A DNA stretch of 64,000 nt from Riemerella columbina DSM 16469 (GTDB lineage Bacteria > Bacteroidota > Bacteroidia > Flavobacteriales > Weeksellaceae), in assembly GCF_000374405.1 (NCBI RefSeq), contig NZ_KB894240.1, positions 7,285-71,284 of the forward strand, given 5' to 3'. Each line of letters starts with the position of its first letter. The first letter of the stretch is position 1. Shown here one piece after another: positions 17,429 through 27,005 of this stretch. The notes under the pieces were generated by a model. That model ran no database searches. It was not told the origin of the DNA and saw nothing but the letters and a program-made list of their open reading frames with translations. A program made the translations under genes and the position numbers.

Positions 17429-18394
17429 CTACAGATTCTCCCAATACCAATCTACTGCTTCTTTTAATCCTTCAGAGAAAATGTGTGTGGGCTCGTATCC
17501 TAAATTTTTCTTGGCTTTATCAATAGACGCTAATGAATGAGGGATATCTCCCATTCTATTAGGTCCGTGTAGAATCTCTACATCGGCAATTTTTTCATCA
17601 TATGCTGCTAGGTATTTTTTTAAAAGATTAGCCATATCTTTAATTGTAGTTCTATCCCCAACGGCCGTATTATAAACCGTATTAATCGCCTCAGGGTTCT
17701 CCGTCAACATTGCCTTTTCATTCATCTGAATCACATTATCGATATAGGTGAAATCTCTTGAATAGGTACCATCTCCGTTAATCGTTGGCGATTGATAATT
17801 CATCAACTGAATTACAAATTTTGGAATAACAGCTGCATAAGCCCCCTTAGGGTCTTGCTTTCTACCAAAAACATTGAAATACCTTAATCCAATGCACTCC
17901 AATCCGTATGTTTTACTAAAAACATCTGCATAGAGTTCGTTTACATATTTTGTAATTGCGTACGGAGATAACGGTTTTCCGATGACATCTTCCTCTTTTG
18001 GTAATGATTTTGAATCTCCATAAGTCGATGAACTTGCCGCATAGACAAATCGTTTGATTTTAGCATCTCTTGCTGCGACCAACATATTTAAAAATCCTGA
18101 AACATTGACATCGTTACTCGTAATAGGATCTTCAATCGAACGAGGAACGGATCCTAAAGCCGCTTGATGCAATACATAATCCTGACCTTCACAGGCTTTT
18201 CGACAAGTTTCTAAATCTCTAATATCTCCTTCAATCAATTTGAAATTGTCGTTATCAAAAAAATATTCAATATTGTGTCGATGTCCCGTAGCAAAATTAT
18301 CTAATACGGTTACTTTATAACCCTTGTCTAAAAAATATTCGGTCAAATTAGAACCTATAAATCCTGCTCCGCCTGTAATGAGTATGTTTTTCAT
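17429..18394 (-). CDS. UDP-GlcNAc C4-epimerase (WbpP/TviC-like)
   Basis: 321-residue extended-SDR epimerase. NAD-binding GGAGFIGSNLTEY is near residue 7, AASSSTYGD gives the catalytic Ser/Thr, and YAITKYVNELYADVF supplies the YxxxK pair. The segment ALGSVPRSIEDPITSNDVN is characteristic of WbpP/TviC enzymes, which interconvert UDP-GlcNAc and UDP-GalNAc or their uronates. With the WbpO-like dehydrogenase it should make an N-acetylhexosaminuronic acid precursor. It starts one base after the autokinase stop. Confidence 0.9.
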   Translation of the reverse strand: MKNILITGGAGFIGSNLTEYFLDKGYKVTVLDNFATGHRHNIEYFFDNDNFKLIEGDIRDLETCRKACEGQDYVLHQAALGSVPRSIEDPITSNDVNVSGFLNMLVAARDAKIKRFVYAASSSTYGDSKSLPKEEDVIGKPLSPYAITKYVNELYADVFSKTYGLECIGLRYFNVFGRKQDPKGAYAAVIPKFVIQLMNYQSPTINGDGTYSRDFTYIDNVIQMNEKAMLTENPEAINTVYNTAVGDRTTIKDMANLLKKYLAAYDEKIADVEILHGPNRMGDIPHSLASIDKAKKNLGYEPTHIFSEGLKEAVDWYWENL

Positions 18395-18395
18395 A

Positions 18396-20771
18396 TTAAA
18401 ATCTATCTTTAATTTTCTCTATAAAACTTTTTTCTTTAGCACCATAGCCATAACCATACTTATTACCATAACCGAAGTTACTTTTATCAACATCATTCAA
18501 AACAAATCCCACATTCTTAATTTTTTGAGCTTTGATATTATTATTTGCAAATCCTACCAAATCTTTATCAGTATAATTTGACCTTGTAACATACAATATC
18601 GCATCAGATAAATCTGAAATTAGGAAAGTATCGGTAACTAACATTAATGGTGCTGTATCCACAATGATATAATCATAAGTGTCCTTTAAATTATTCAATA
18701 ATTCTTCATAACGACCATTGGTTAATAATTCCGTAGGATTTGGTGGAATACTACCCGAATAAATGACATCTAAATATGGATTGTAAGTACTTTGGTATAT
18801 AATACTTTCTAAATTAGTACTAGCATCGTAAAGATATTCCGACAAACCTGCCAAACCTTTTCGAGCTTCATTATACCTTTGCAATTGAGGGTTTCTAATA
18901 TCAGAACCTATAATTATTACCTTTTTATTTGGTGTAGCTAGCGTAAGTGCTAAATTAACCGATGTAAATGTTTTTCCTTCCCCTTTTACCGTAGAGGTAA
19001 CAAATACCGTTTTACCTTTCCCTTTGTTTTTAGGCAGCATAAAATTCATATTGGTAATCAAAATTCTAAAGGCCTCTGCCATAGGGGATAAATCATTAAG
19101 CCCAACAGTTTCTGGCTGACCTTTCTCCACTTTCGGTAATTCCGCTAAAACAGGAGTATTCGACAGTTTTTCAAGATCGTGTTTAGTTTTAACTTTATTA
19201 TCGAATAGTTCTTTAAGATAAATCAATGCAAAAGGAACTAGTAACCCTAATACTAAAGCCGCCAGCAATACAATCATTTTTTTAGGGGATACTGGTTGAT
19301 CTTCAGCGTAGGCAGAATCTAATACACGAGCTTTATTTCCTGTAATCGCTAATGATATAGCCGTTTCTTCTCTTTTTTGAAGTAATAATAGGTACAACTG
19401 CTCTTTTATCTGTTGTTGTCTCTCAATTCCTCTAAATATTTTTTCTATAGAAGGTAGTTTAGATATTTTTCCAGATATTTTATTTTGCTCTCTTTGCAAT
19501 TCTCCACTTTTGATTTGCAATCCAGATCTTGTTTTTTGAAGCGACTGTAGAATAGAAGATTTAAGATTATTCAGTTGTTTGGATATATTCTGTACTGAAG
19601 GGTGTTCTGGTGTAGCAGATGCCAACAATCTATTGCGTTCTAATACCAATTCATTATAAGTGTTAATTCCCGCTGAGGCAGCTGGATTATCCAATCCTAC
19701 GGCTGACGGTAAAATCTGATAAGCTCCTTGATTTCTTAAATAATTGAGGATCCCATCGGTCAATTGAAGCTGAGCATCAATTTCCAATTGTTTTGCTCTA
19801 GCCTCAGTTGTAGTTTTAAGGCTAAGTTCCGCTTCTACCTGTATATCAGTTAATTGATTATTAATTTTAAATTGTTGTTTTTGATTTTCTACATCTCCCA
19901 ACTCTTCAGAGATCACTTTAATACGACTCTCGATAAACTTCATCGTTTCCTGAGACTGAGAATTTTTATCTTCTATCGCATCTGTATTATATGCAACAAC
20001 CAATGTATTAATAATATCTTTGGCTTTATCAATATTAGATGACTTCATAGACAACTGAATCACCGTAGCATCTTTATTCGCTAATGATACATTAAGATTT
20101 TGTTGTAATTGAGACACTCTATTGTCTTTTGAAGCAATATTGAGTTGAATATCCGATACTGGACCTTCTTTATGAGGATCATAGTTTGGATTTTTCTTTA
20201 TAATAATGTTGGCAAAAGGTAAACTAATGGTAGTGTTAAATTTAGTGGATACTTCTTTATCTAACTCTTTAGAAGATAATACAATATCATTTTTGTTTAA
20301 AGTAACATCAATAGGTTTTTCAGGAAAAGATTTATCCTTTTTCTCATTAATAATATAAACTAAGATCGGGCTAGTCGTATCATAGATTTCTTGTCTTTTA
20401 CCATCGACTTTTGCTGTGATTGAAGTTTGCAAATTCTTAGATTCAACCACTTGAGTCATCAACTTTTTAGACTTTAACACCTCAATTTCATTATCAATAC
20501 TGTTGGTGGACATTCCGCCTATTCCAGAAAGGTCTTTTAATAAATCTGCCTCTGATCCAGCAGAAGATGTCTTTGCATCTTTAACTAATATAGTCGACTG
20601 AACATTATAAATTTTTGTAGCGCTTTTTAAATATAAAAAAGCAATAATTAGTGCCAATACTGCGGATATTACAAACCAAAGCCATCTTTGAAGGTAGGGT
20701 TTAATAATTTCTGTAATATTGACTTCTTGTTCCTCAATATTTGAGGTAGATGGAGTAATTTGACTATCCAT
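18396..20771 (-). CDS. wzc: Wzc-like polysaccharide copolymerase/tyrosine autokinase
   Basis: Inner membrane regulator of polymer length and export, 791 residues. The first membrane helix is about 31-48. A long periplasmic region has coiled coils (about 270-340, 395-470), and the second helix is about 499-519. The cytoplasmic BY-kinase follows, with Walker [12 protein letters not shown] (592-602), Walker A' GSDIRNP (622-628) and Walker B IIVDTAPL (702-709). The C-terminus has a tyrosine-rich stretch ([10 protein letters not shown], about 768-777), the expected autophosphorylation cluster. It follows the Wza-like gene by 21 bases. No cognate phosphatase gene is in the window. Confidence 0.92.
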   Translation of the reverse strand: MDSQITPSTSNIEEQEVNITEIIKPYLQRWLWFVISAVLALIIAFLYLKSATKIYNVQSTILVKDAKTSSAGSEADLLKDLSGIGGMSTNSIDNEIEVLKSKKLMTQVVESKNLQTSITAKVDGKRQEIYDTTSPILVYIINEKKDKSFPEKPIDVTLNKNDIVLSSKELDKEVSTKFNTTISLPFANIIIKKNPNYDPHKEGPVSDIQLNIASKDNRVSQLQQNLNVSLANKDATVIQLSMKSSNIDKAKDIINTLVVAYNTDAIEDKNSQSQETMKFIESRIKVISEELGDVENQKQQFKINNQLTDIQVEAELSLKTTTEARAKQLEIDAQLQLTDGILNYLRNQGAYQILPSAVGLDNPAASAGINTYNELVLERNRLLASATPEHPSVQNISKQLNNLKSSILQSLQKTRSGLQIKSGELQREQNKISGKISKLPSIEKIFRGIERQQQIKEQLYLLLLQKREETAISLAITGNKARVLDSAYAEDQPVSPKKMIVLLAALVLGLLVPFALIYLKELFDNKVKTKHDLEKLSNTPVLAELPKVEKGQPETVGLNDLSPMAEAFRILITNMNFMLPKNKGKGKTVFVTSTVKGEGKTFTSVNLALTLATPNKKVIIIGSDIRNPQLQRYNEARKGLAGLSEYLYDASTNLESIIYQSTYNPYLDVIYSGSIPPNPTELLTNGRYEELLNNLKDTYDYIIVDTAPLMLVTDTFLISDLSDAILYVTRSNYTDKDLVGFANNNIKAQKIKNVGFVLNDVDKSNFGYGNKYGYGYGAKEKSFIEKIKDRF

Positions 20772-20792
20772 TATTTTCTAAAACTTAATTAA

Positions 20793-21599
20793 TTATTTTC
20801 TAATTACGAGTGCTAAAATAGTAACTACGATAGATGCTATAGAGATATAAACTCCCGTCTGAGGACCATATATAGACGAATTAACTTTCGTTTTATTTGG
20901 CGCTACAGCAACCACATCATTCTGTTGAAGGTAGTAATACGGGGAGTTGACAAAATCGCCACTAGTCAAATCCACATAGGCATTAGTCCTAACTCCATCT
21001 TGCTCTCTTATAATTAAAACTCTATCTCTTTTACCATAAATCGTTAAATCGCCTGCCATTCCCAGTGCATCCAGTAATCTTACTTTACCATCAGGAATTA
21101 TGTATTGCCCAGGTTTAGCCACCTCTCCTAGTATGGTCACTTTGTAGTTAGCATATTTAATATTAACTGTTGGATTGATGATATATTTAGAAATTTTATA
21201 TACCAATTCATTTTTTAGGTCTTCAATTGTTTTACCATTAGTATTAACCTTACCGATATAAGGAAAATCAATATATCCTTCGTCATAAACTTTATAAGTA
21301 AATCCAGTAAGAGAGCTTTGATTACTTAAAGCATCGTTCCCAGATGGTGTAGAATAGGTTACTCTTGATGTAGACGGCGTAGTGCCTTGATTAAATGGTG
21401 CCGCTACTGCCATATCTTTCGCTGTAACTAAAATGGTGATCTCATCTCTAGGTTGAATTGTGGATCTAGAATTTTTAATCGCTGCATCAGCAGCCAATTG
21501 CTCTACATCCTGCATATACTCTATATCATTCTTGGATTTACAAGAATTGAGTAATACCATGATCAAACAAAAACTTAATATAATTTCACCTATTTTCAT
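20793..21599 (-). CDS. wza: Wza-like outer membrane polysaccharide export lipoprotein
   Basis: 268-residue lipoprotein with signal peptide and lipobox LLNSC (Cys20). A polysaccharide export (Poly_export) domain begins near RSTIQPRDEITILVTAKD. It continues into SLBB-type segments (GEVAKPGQYIIPDGKVRLLD). A C-terminal hydrophobic helix (about 248-265) ends in RK. This short form, with a terminal membrane helix, is usual in Bacteroidota. It would form the periplasm-spanning and outer membrane export channel and work with the Wzc-like kinase encoded next. Candidate promoter at 21617. Confidence 0.9.
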   Translation of the reverse strand: MKIGEIILSFCLIMVLLNSCKSKNDIEYMQDVEQLAADAAIKNSRSTIQPRDEITILVTAKDMAVAAPFNQGTTPSTSRVTYSTPSGNDALSNQSSLTGFTYKVYDEGYIDFPYIGKVNTNGKTIEDLKNELVYKISKYIINPTVNIKYANYKVTILGEVAKPGQYIIPDGKVRLLDALGMAGDLTIYGKRDRVLIIREQDGVRTNAYVDLTSGDFVNSPYYYLQQNDVVAVAPNKTKVNSSIYGPQTGVYISIASIVVTILALVIRK

Positions 21600-21616
21600 C
21601 TATTTATAAATATTTG

Positions 21617-21624
21617 CAAAGATA
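21617..21624 (-). promoter_or_regulatory. Candidate minus-7 box TATCTTTG inside the polysaccharide locus
   Basis: Fits TAnnTTTG in the 36-base gap between the PglF-like and Wza-like genes, 18 bases upstream of the wza ATG. A possible internal promoter. Confidence 0.4.
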
Positions 21625-21635
21625 TACATTATATT

Positions 21636-23567
21636 TTACACATCTAATCTTTCGTATATAGAGTTGTTACTTTTAAACTCCTTAACGATATTTTTTAAAG
21701 CACTTACCATATGCATTTTATTAGCGGTCTTTGCCAATTCAATAATTTCTTCCGTTGCAGCATTTATAGTTTCATAACTTACAACTTCATCTTTAGAAAT
21801 CATAATTTTTTCATGGTGCGTAGGTAGCGTCTTCGTATTATCGCTTAAAAGTTCCTCATAAAGTTTCTCCCCAGGTCTTAGTCCCGTATATACAATTTTA
21901 ATATCTTCATCGGGCTCAAAACCCGATAATTTAATCATCCTTCTGGCTAAATTTAAAATTTTAACAGGTTCTCCCATATCAAACACAAAAATTTCGCCTC
22001 CCGTTCCCATTGTTCCTGCCTGCAGTACTAACTCACAAGCTTCTGGAATCGTCATAAAATACCGCACAATTTCTGGGTGTGTTATAGTTACTGGTCCTCC
22101 TTTTTCTATTTGCTTTTTAAAATGAGGAATTACAGAGCCATTAGACCCCAAAACATTACCAAATCTCGTCGTGATAAATTTTGTACTATTTTCTGGAGTA
22201 GTCTGCAAAGCTTGAACAAACAATTCAGCTGCTCTTTTCGTAGCGCCCATCACATTAGTAGGATTTACTGCTTTATCCGTAGACACCATTACAAATCGAT
22301 TGACCTTATACTGACTGGATAGCATCGCCAAATTTTTGGTTCCTTTTATGTTAACCCTTATTCCTTCTTGTGGATTATGCTCTACCAAAGGGACATGTTT
22401 ATATGCCGCAGCATGATACACCATAGAAAACCGATACTCATCAAATAACTCATTCATTCTCTGCTTATTGGTAATATCTGCCAATACAAACTCAAAATCT
22501 ACTTCTGGAAAATGAGACTTCAATTCTAATTCTATTTCGTACAATGGAGACTCTGCTTGATCCAGCACAACGACTTTAGATGGCTTGAATTGAGCTACCT
22601 GTCTTATTATTTCGCTACCAATAGAACCAGCTCCCCCCGTTACCAAAACAGATTTATTATGATGCCTTATCTTAACTTCTGAATTATCAAGTTCTATTGG
22701 TCGTCTATTTAGCAAATCTTCAATTTGTAAATTTTTAATACTAAACTGTTCGTTGTTATTTCTTAGTTTTTGCAAAGTCGGTGTTTTAAGAACTTTAAGC
22801 CCTTTTTCTAAAAACATAGTAACCCATTCGTTTAATTCCTCTCTAGTAAACCGATTACTTGCAATTACGACTCCATCTATATCTAGATAATCTTTATTAT
22901 TTTTGCTAATAAAATCAAAACTATAAATCCTTTTTCCTAACAGTTTTGCTCTTTTAGAATCGGTTCTTCGGGTTATAAATCCTACCACTTCATAAGGTAA
23001 AGATGCATTTCCCATAATCGCATTGGCAATAGATACAGACTCCTCATCTATACCTAATACTAAAACATTTTTCTTAGAAGAACTGCGCTGATATTCTCTA
23101 GCAAAATGAAACACTTCCTTAACAACCAAACGGAATAAAAATAATACCGTGAAAGAAATAAAGAAAAATATAAGTAATAGTAATGTTAGAAAAAATTTAT
23201 CATTAAAAAAAAACTTACTTAAAACATTGATACTCACAAGTACAAATACAGAGCAAAATGTAGAAAGTAAAATTTTGAACAAATCTAGAAATGAAGAATG
23301 CCTAATGATGCCCGAATAAGTCCTGAATACGAACATAAAGACCATATTCACACCGATAATTAAACAATACTTTGTTAACCAACTGATAGTTTGGGGAGGT
23401 TCTATATTAGAAAATTGGCTAATAATTAGATATGACAAAAATAAAGATAGTGATATTAAACCCACATCCATCAATAAAACAATCCAGCGTGGCAAATACC
23501 TAATATTGGTAACACCAATCGCATTATTTCCACTATAGATATAGTTTTTAATATCTGAAATTTTCAT
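21636..23567 (-). CDS. PglF/WbpM/CapD-type nucleotide-sugar 4,6-dehydratase
   Basis: 643-residue inner membrane protein. It has four or five N-terminal membrane helices (to about residue 150), a first Rossmann-like domain, then a catalytic SDR domain with VTGGAGSIGSE (about 309-319). The catalytic block STDKAVNPTNVMGATKR has Met where classic SDRs have Tyr, as in the FlaA1/WbpM/PglF group, so 4,6-dehydration of UDP-GlcNAc is expected. This is step one of bacillosamine synthesis; PglE/D/C-like genes lie at the other end of the operon. The ATG at 23567 is preferred to an in-frame TTG at 23573. It is the first gene of the polysaccharide transcript. Confidence 0.9.
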   Translation of the reverse strand: MKISDIKNYIYSGNNAIGVTNIRYLPRWIVLLMDVGLISLSLFLSYLIISQFSNIEPPQTISWLTKYCLIIGVNMVFMFVFRTYSGIIRHSSFLDLFKILLSTFCSVFVLVSINVLSKFFFNDKFFLTLLLLIFFFISFTVLFLFRLVVKEVFHFAREYQRSSSKKNVLVLGIDEESVSIANAIMGNASLPYEVVGFITRRTDSKRAKLLGKRIYSFDFISKNNKDYLDIDGVVIASNRFTREELNEWVTMFLEKGLKVLKTPTLQKLRNNNEQFSIKNLQIEDLLNRRPIELDNSEVKIRHHNKSVLVTGGAGSIGSEIIRQVAQFKPSKVVVLDQAESPLYEIELELKSHFPEVDFEFVLADITNKQRMNELFDEYRFSMVYHAAAYKHVPLVEHNPQEGIRVNIKGTKNLAMLSSQYKVNRFVMVSTDKAVNPTNVMGATKRAAELFVQALQTTPENSTKFITTRFGNVLGSNGSVIPHFKKQIEKGGPVTITHPEIVRYFMTIPEACELVLQAGTMGTGGEIFVFDMGEPVKILNLARRMIKLSGFEPDEDIKIVYTGLRPGEKLYEELLSDNTKTLPTHHEKIMISKDEVVSYETINAATEEIIELAKTANKMHMVSALKNIVKEFKSNNSIYERLDV

Positions 23568-23587
23568 TTTCAATCAATTATAAAAAA

Positions 23588-23603
23588 AAGAGTTCTAACT
23601 CTT
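23588..23603 (-). terminator. Short hairpin plus T-run between recX and the polysaccharide operon
   Basis: A palindrome aagagttctaactctt is followed on the minus strand by a run of T. It can end recX transcription. It also lies at the predicted transcription start of the polysaccharide operon, so it could be part of its leader. Confidence 0.5.
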
Positions 23604-23612
23604 AAAGTCATA

Positions 23613-23620
23613 CAAATATA
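23613..23620 (-). promoter_or_regulatory. Candidate minus-7 box TATATTTG for the polysaccharide operon
   Basis: Fits TAnnTTTG, 45 bases upstream of the PglF-like ATG. No convincing minus-33 TTTG at standard spacing. Confidence 0.45.
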
Positions 23621-23662
23621 ATACTTTTTTTAATGATGGCTTAACCCTATCAAATGATAAAA

Positions 23663-24127
23663 TTATATCCCCAATACCTCCAAAATTATATTATATTCAA
23701 ATCCTTTATCAATCAAATATTTAATAGTCTTTTGCTTTTGAATATTCGTGTTTTTTTCATTAAGATTAGCATAGTATTTCTCATACAATCTTTTTAAAGT
23801 CTCTCGATAATCCTCATCATCAATTTCTTGTAATGCCATATCTATTAATCTAGAAGATATATTTTTTTGCTTTAATCCATTAATGATTTTCTTGCGCCCC
23901 CAATGCTTATGATTAAACTTCCCTCGAACATAACTCCTCGCAAATCGTTCTTCATTTAGAAAATCTTCTCGCATTAAATATAACATAATCTCTTCCTTAG
24001 CCTCTGGAACCAATAAAAACTCTCGCATCTTTTGCTCTACTTCCTGATGACAACGGTCTTGATAAACACAATAACGAACAATTTTTTGTTTTATTTCCTC
24101 AAAAGTATACGATTTTTTTTGATTCAT
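23663..24127 (-). CDS. recX: Regulatory protein RecX
   Basis: 154-residue RecX-family protein that binds RecA filaments and modulates recombination. YSYxxx-type tandem three-helix repeats are visible: CHQEVEQKMREF, NEERFARSYVRGKFNHKHWGRKKI (typical of RecX), and the C-terminal RxLIDKGFEYNIILEVL-like end. The ATG at 24127 (MNQKKSYTF) is chosen. A longer in-frame start at 24184 would put 19 codons of hydrophobic sequence across the glyA terminator hairpin, which is unlikely. An adjacent ATG at 24130 is equally possible. No recA is in the window. Confidence 0.85.
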   Translation of the reverse strand: MNQKKSYTFEEIKQKIVRYCVYQDRCHQEVEQKMREFLLVPEAKEEIMLYLMREDFLNEERFARSYVRGKFNHKHWGRKKIINGLKQKNISSRLIDMALQEIDDEDYRETLKRLYEKYYANLNEKNTNIQKQKTIKYLIDKGFEYNIILEVLGI

Positions 24128-24150
24128 CATTTCTAAAAAAAGGCTTAAAA

Positions 24151-24181
24151 AAAGAAGCGAAGATTGTACCAACGCTTCTTT
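24151..24181 (-). terminator. Intrinsic terminator of glyA
   Basis: A 9-bp perfect stem pairs 24151-24159 with 24173-24181, followed on the minus strand by TTTT. It lies 27 bases after the glyA stop and just upstream of recX. Confidence 0.75.
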
Positions 24182-24207
24182 CATTTTAAAATTTATATCG
24201 ATTATAA

Positions 24208-25476
24208 TTAACCTTTGAACAATGGACGATGAGACATAAGGTCGTGCACCTGACCTTTTACTTCGTTAAGTACATTATCATCATTAATATTTTCTACAAC
24301 TTTTGATACTAAGTCTGCGATAGTTTCCATATCAGATTCTACCAAACCTCTCGTGGTGACCGCTGGTGTACCCAAACGAATACCTGAAGTTACAAATGCC
24401 GACTTATCGTCAAATGGTACCATATTTTTATTACATGTGATATCCGCTTTCACTAAGGCTTTTTCGGTTTCTTTACCATTAACGCCTTTATTTCTTAAAT
24501 CTACTAATATTAAGTGATTATCTGTTCCGCCCCCCACGATATCAAACCCTCTATCAATCATGGCTTGAGAAAGAGCTTTAGAGTTAGCCACCACTTGCTT
24601 AGCATAAGTTTCAAATTGAGGACTTAGCGCTTCTTCAAACGCCACGGCTTTAGCAGCAATGACATGTTCTAATGGACCACCTTGGATTCCTGGAAAAACG
24701 GCACTATCTAAAACAGCACTCATCATTTTAATATCCCCTTTAGGCGTTTTATGCCCGAATGGATTTTCAAAGTCTTTACCTACCATAATCAATCCTCCTC
24801 TTGGTCCTCTTAAGGTTTTATGCGTGGTAGTCGTCACCACATCACAATAAGGAAAAGGCGAACTCAACAAACCTTTAGCCACTAACCCTGCTGGGTGTGC
24901 AATATCTGCCCAAAGGATAGCTCCTACCTCATCGGCAACTGCTCTAAATTTCGCATAATCTAAGTCTCTAGAATACGCGGAGTAACCTGCGATAATCATT
25001 TTAGGTTTTACCTCTAATGCTTTTTGACGCATCGCCTCATAATCTATGAGTCCCGTTTCTTTCTCTACGCCATAAAACTCTGCTTTATATTGGATACCAG
25101 AAAAGTTGACAAACGACCCATGGGTTAAGTGTCCTCCCATAGATAAATCTAAACCTAAAATTGTATCACCTGGCTTTAAACAAGCTAAATATATTGCAGC
25201 ATTAGCTTGAGACCCAGAATGAGGCTGCACATTGGCATACTCTACTCCAAATAGTTTTTTAGCATGTTCTATTGCTAATCTCTCTACCTCGTCTACCACT
25301 TCGCATCCGCCATAGTAGCGTCTACCAGGGTAGCCTTCGGCATATTTATTGGTTAAAACGCTCCCCATGGCTCTCATGACATTGTCAGAAACAAAATTTT
25401 CTGATGCTATCAGTTCAATACCATTGGTTTGGCGTGCTCTCTCTTGTTCAATTAAGTTAAAAATTGTATCGCCCAT
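24208..25476 (-). CDS. glyA: Serine hydroxymethyltransferase
   Basis: PLP enzyme of one-carbon metabolism that converts serine and tetrahydrofolate to glycine and methylene-tetrahydrofolate. 422 residues from the chosen start. [19 protein letters not shown] and [13 protein letters not shown] are near the N-terminus, [12 protein letters not shown] binds PLP, and the Schiff-base lysine is in [13 protein letters not shown]. The ATG at 25476 ([12 protein letters not shown]) is chosen. The longer frame begins with TTG at 25509 and would overlap the candidate promoter at 25507-25514. Confidence 0.95.
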   Translation of the reverse strand: MGDTIFNLIEQERARQTNGIELIASENFVSDNVMRAMGSVLTNKYAEGYPGRRYYGGCEVVDEVERLAIEHAKKLFGVEYANVQPHSGSQANAAIYLACLKPGDTILGLDLSMGGHLTHGSFVNFSGIQYKAEFYGVEKETGLIDYEAMRQKALEVKPKMIIAGYSAYSRDLDYAKFRAVADEVGAILWADIAHPAGLVAKGLLSSPFPYCDVVTTTTHKTLRGPRGGLIMVGKDFENPFGHKTPKGDIKMMSAVLDSAVFPGIQGGPLEHVIAAKAVAFEEALSPQFETYAKQVVANSKALSQAMIDRGFDIVGGGTDNHLILVDLRNKGVNGKETEKALVKADITCNKNMVPFDDKSAFVTSGIRLGTPAVTTRGLVESDMETIADLVSKVVENINDDNVLNEVKGQVHDLMSHRPLFKG

Positions 25477-25506
25477 AGGATTAAGTTGTTTTTTATAAAC
25501 TGGATT

Positions 25507-25514
25507 CAAATTTA
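25507..25514 (-). promoter_or_regulatory. Candidate minus-7 box TAAATTTG for glyA
   Basis: Fits TAnnTTTG, 31 bases upstream of the ATG at 25476. It supports the shorter glyA start. Confidence 0.45.
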
Positions 25515-25588
25515 TAAAAAATATTCCTAATCTGGTTTAATTTTTTAAGAATTGTTTTAGGGCTGGCATTACCTTTATCATTAAAAAC

Positions 25589-26896
25589 TTAATCAACAAT
25601 CTCTCCGTACAAGTCAAATTCTTCAGCAGAAGTGATTTTAACATTAGCAAAAGAACCAATGGATAGATAAGTGTTTTCGGCGGAAACCAGTACGGTATTA
25701 TCCACATCTGGCGAATCAAATTCTGTTCTACCTACAAAATAATTCCCTTCTTTTCTATCAAAAATACAACGGAACACTTTTCCAATTTTTTCTTGATTTT
25801 TCTCCCAAGAAATTTGAGATTGAAGTGCCATTATTTCCTCCACTCTAGCCTCTTTAACTTCCTGAGGCACATCATCTTCTAAATCGTAAGCCGTAGTATT
25901 TTCTTCGTGAGAATAAGTAAAACAACCCAACCTATCGAACCTTTGGTCAGCTACCCATTGTTTCATTTCTTGGAAACGCTCTTCAGTTTCACCTGGATAG
26001 CCTACAATTAATGTGGTTCTAATCGCCATATCTGGAACTTTCTCTCTAAATTTATCTAGCAGTCGGTTGGTTTTTTCGTGTGTCGTTCCTCTCTTCATCG
26101 ACTTTAGCAAGTCTGTATTAATATGCTGCAATGGGATATCAATATAGTTACAAACCTTAGGTTCATTTTTAATGACTTCTAAAACATCCTCTGGAAACCC
26201 AGTAGGAAAAGCGTAGTGCAATCTAATCCATTCTATCCCCTCTACTTTAACCAAGGTATTTAATAATTCTGCTAGTGCTCTTTTTTTATAAATATCTAAC
26301 CCATAATAAGTTAAATCTTGAGCAATTAATATGAGTTCTTTAGTGCCTTTTTTAGCTAATTTTTCGGCTTCTTTTACCAACTTTTCAATAGGTGTAGATA
26401 CATGTCCACCCCTCATCAATGGTATTGCACAAAAGGAACACGGGCGGTCGCAACCTTCAGAAATTTTTAAATAAGCATAATGTTTAGGCGTTGTGGTCAA
26501 TCGTTCGCCCACTAATTCGTGCTTATAATCAGCACCTAAATGCTTTAGTAATATCGGTAAATCCCTAGTTCCGAAATACTGGTCTACATCGGGAATTTCT
26601 TTTATTAAATCTGGCTTATAGCGTTCAGAAAGACAACCCGTTACAAATACTTTTTCTATCTCTCCCCTATTTTTAGCCTCTACATAATCTAAAATAGTGT
26701 TGATAGACTCCTCTTTAGCATTATCAATAAATCCACAGGTATTGATGACGACTACATCGCCGCGTTGCTGCTCGTGGGTTACCTCTTTGCCATTGGCTTT
26801 TAGCTGTCCCATTAGCACTTCGGAATCGTAGAGATTTTTAGAACACCCCAATGTTACGACATTAATTTTTTTCTTACCCGTTGATTTTGTACGCAT
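25589..26896 (-). CDS. rimO: Ribosomal protein uS12 methylthiotransferase RimO
   Basis: Radical SAM enzyme that methylthiolates Asp89 of ribosomal protein S12. 435 residues. The N-terminal MTTase domain supplies cluster cysteines in TLGCSKN, INTCGF and VTGCLSE. The radical SAM motif is CDRPCSFCAIP (CxxxCxxC), and a C-terminal TRAM domain covers about the last 65 residues. CSKNLYDSEVL is the RimO-type variant, as opposed to MiaB or MtaB. ATG start. It follows rfbA after a terminator, so it has its own transcription unit with a candidate promoter at 26920. Confidence 0.95.
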   Translation of the reverse strand: MRTKSTGKKKINVVTLGCSKNLYDSEVLMGQLKANGKEVTHEQQRGDVVVINTCGFIDNAKEESINTILDYVEAKNRGEIEKVFVTGCLSERYKPDLIKEIPDVDQYFGTRDLPILLKHLGADYKHELVGERLTTTPKHYAYLKISEGCDRPCSFCAIPLMRGGHVSTPIEKLVKEAEKLAKKGTKELILIAQDLTYYGLDIYKKRALAELLNTLVKVEGIEWIRLHYAFPTGFPEDVLEVIKNEPKVCNYIDIPLQHINTDLLKSMKRGTTHEKTNRLLDKFREKVPDMAIRTTLIVGYPGETEERFQEMKQWVADQRFDRLGCFTYSHEENTTAYDLEDDVPQEVKEARVEEIMALQSQISWEKNQEKIGKVFRCIFDRKEGNYFVGRTEFDSPDVDNTVLVSAENTYLSIGSFANVKITSAEEFDLYGEIVD

Positions 26897-26919
26897 TGAT
26901 TATAGAATTTGTAAGCCTG

Positions 26920-26927
26920 CAAAAGTA
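26920..26927 (-). promoter_or_regulatory. Candidate minus-7 box TACTTTTG for rimO
   Basis: Fits TAnnTTTG, 24 bases upstream of the rimO ATG and downstream of the rfbA terminator. Confidence 0.45.
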
Positions 26928-26952
26928 CTAATAAATTTCCTTCTATAAAAAT

Positions 26953-26984
26953 AAAGGGAAAACAGCCTTAGCCATCTTCCCTTT
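26953..26984 (-). terminator. Terminator after rfbA
   Basis: An 8-bp stem (aaagggaa 26953-26960 with ttcccttt 26977-26984) is followed on the minus strand by an ATTTTTAT tract. It ends the rfbC-rfbB-rfbA transcript. Confidence 0.65.
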
Positions 26985-27005
26985 AAAATTATTTTAAATT
27001 GCTGA

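Noticed and set aside
24128-24184. Longer RecX with 19 extra N-terminal residues
   Set aside because: The extra codons run through the glyA terminator hairpin and encode a hydrophobic leader not expected in RecX.
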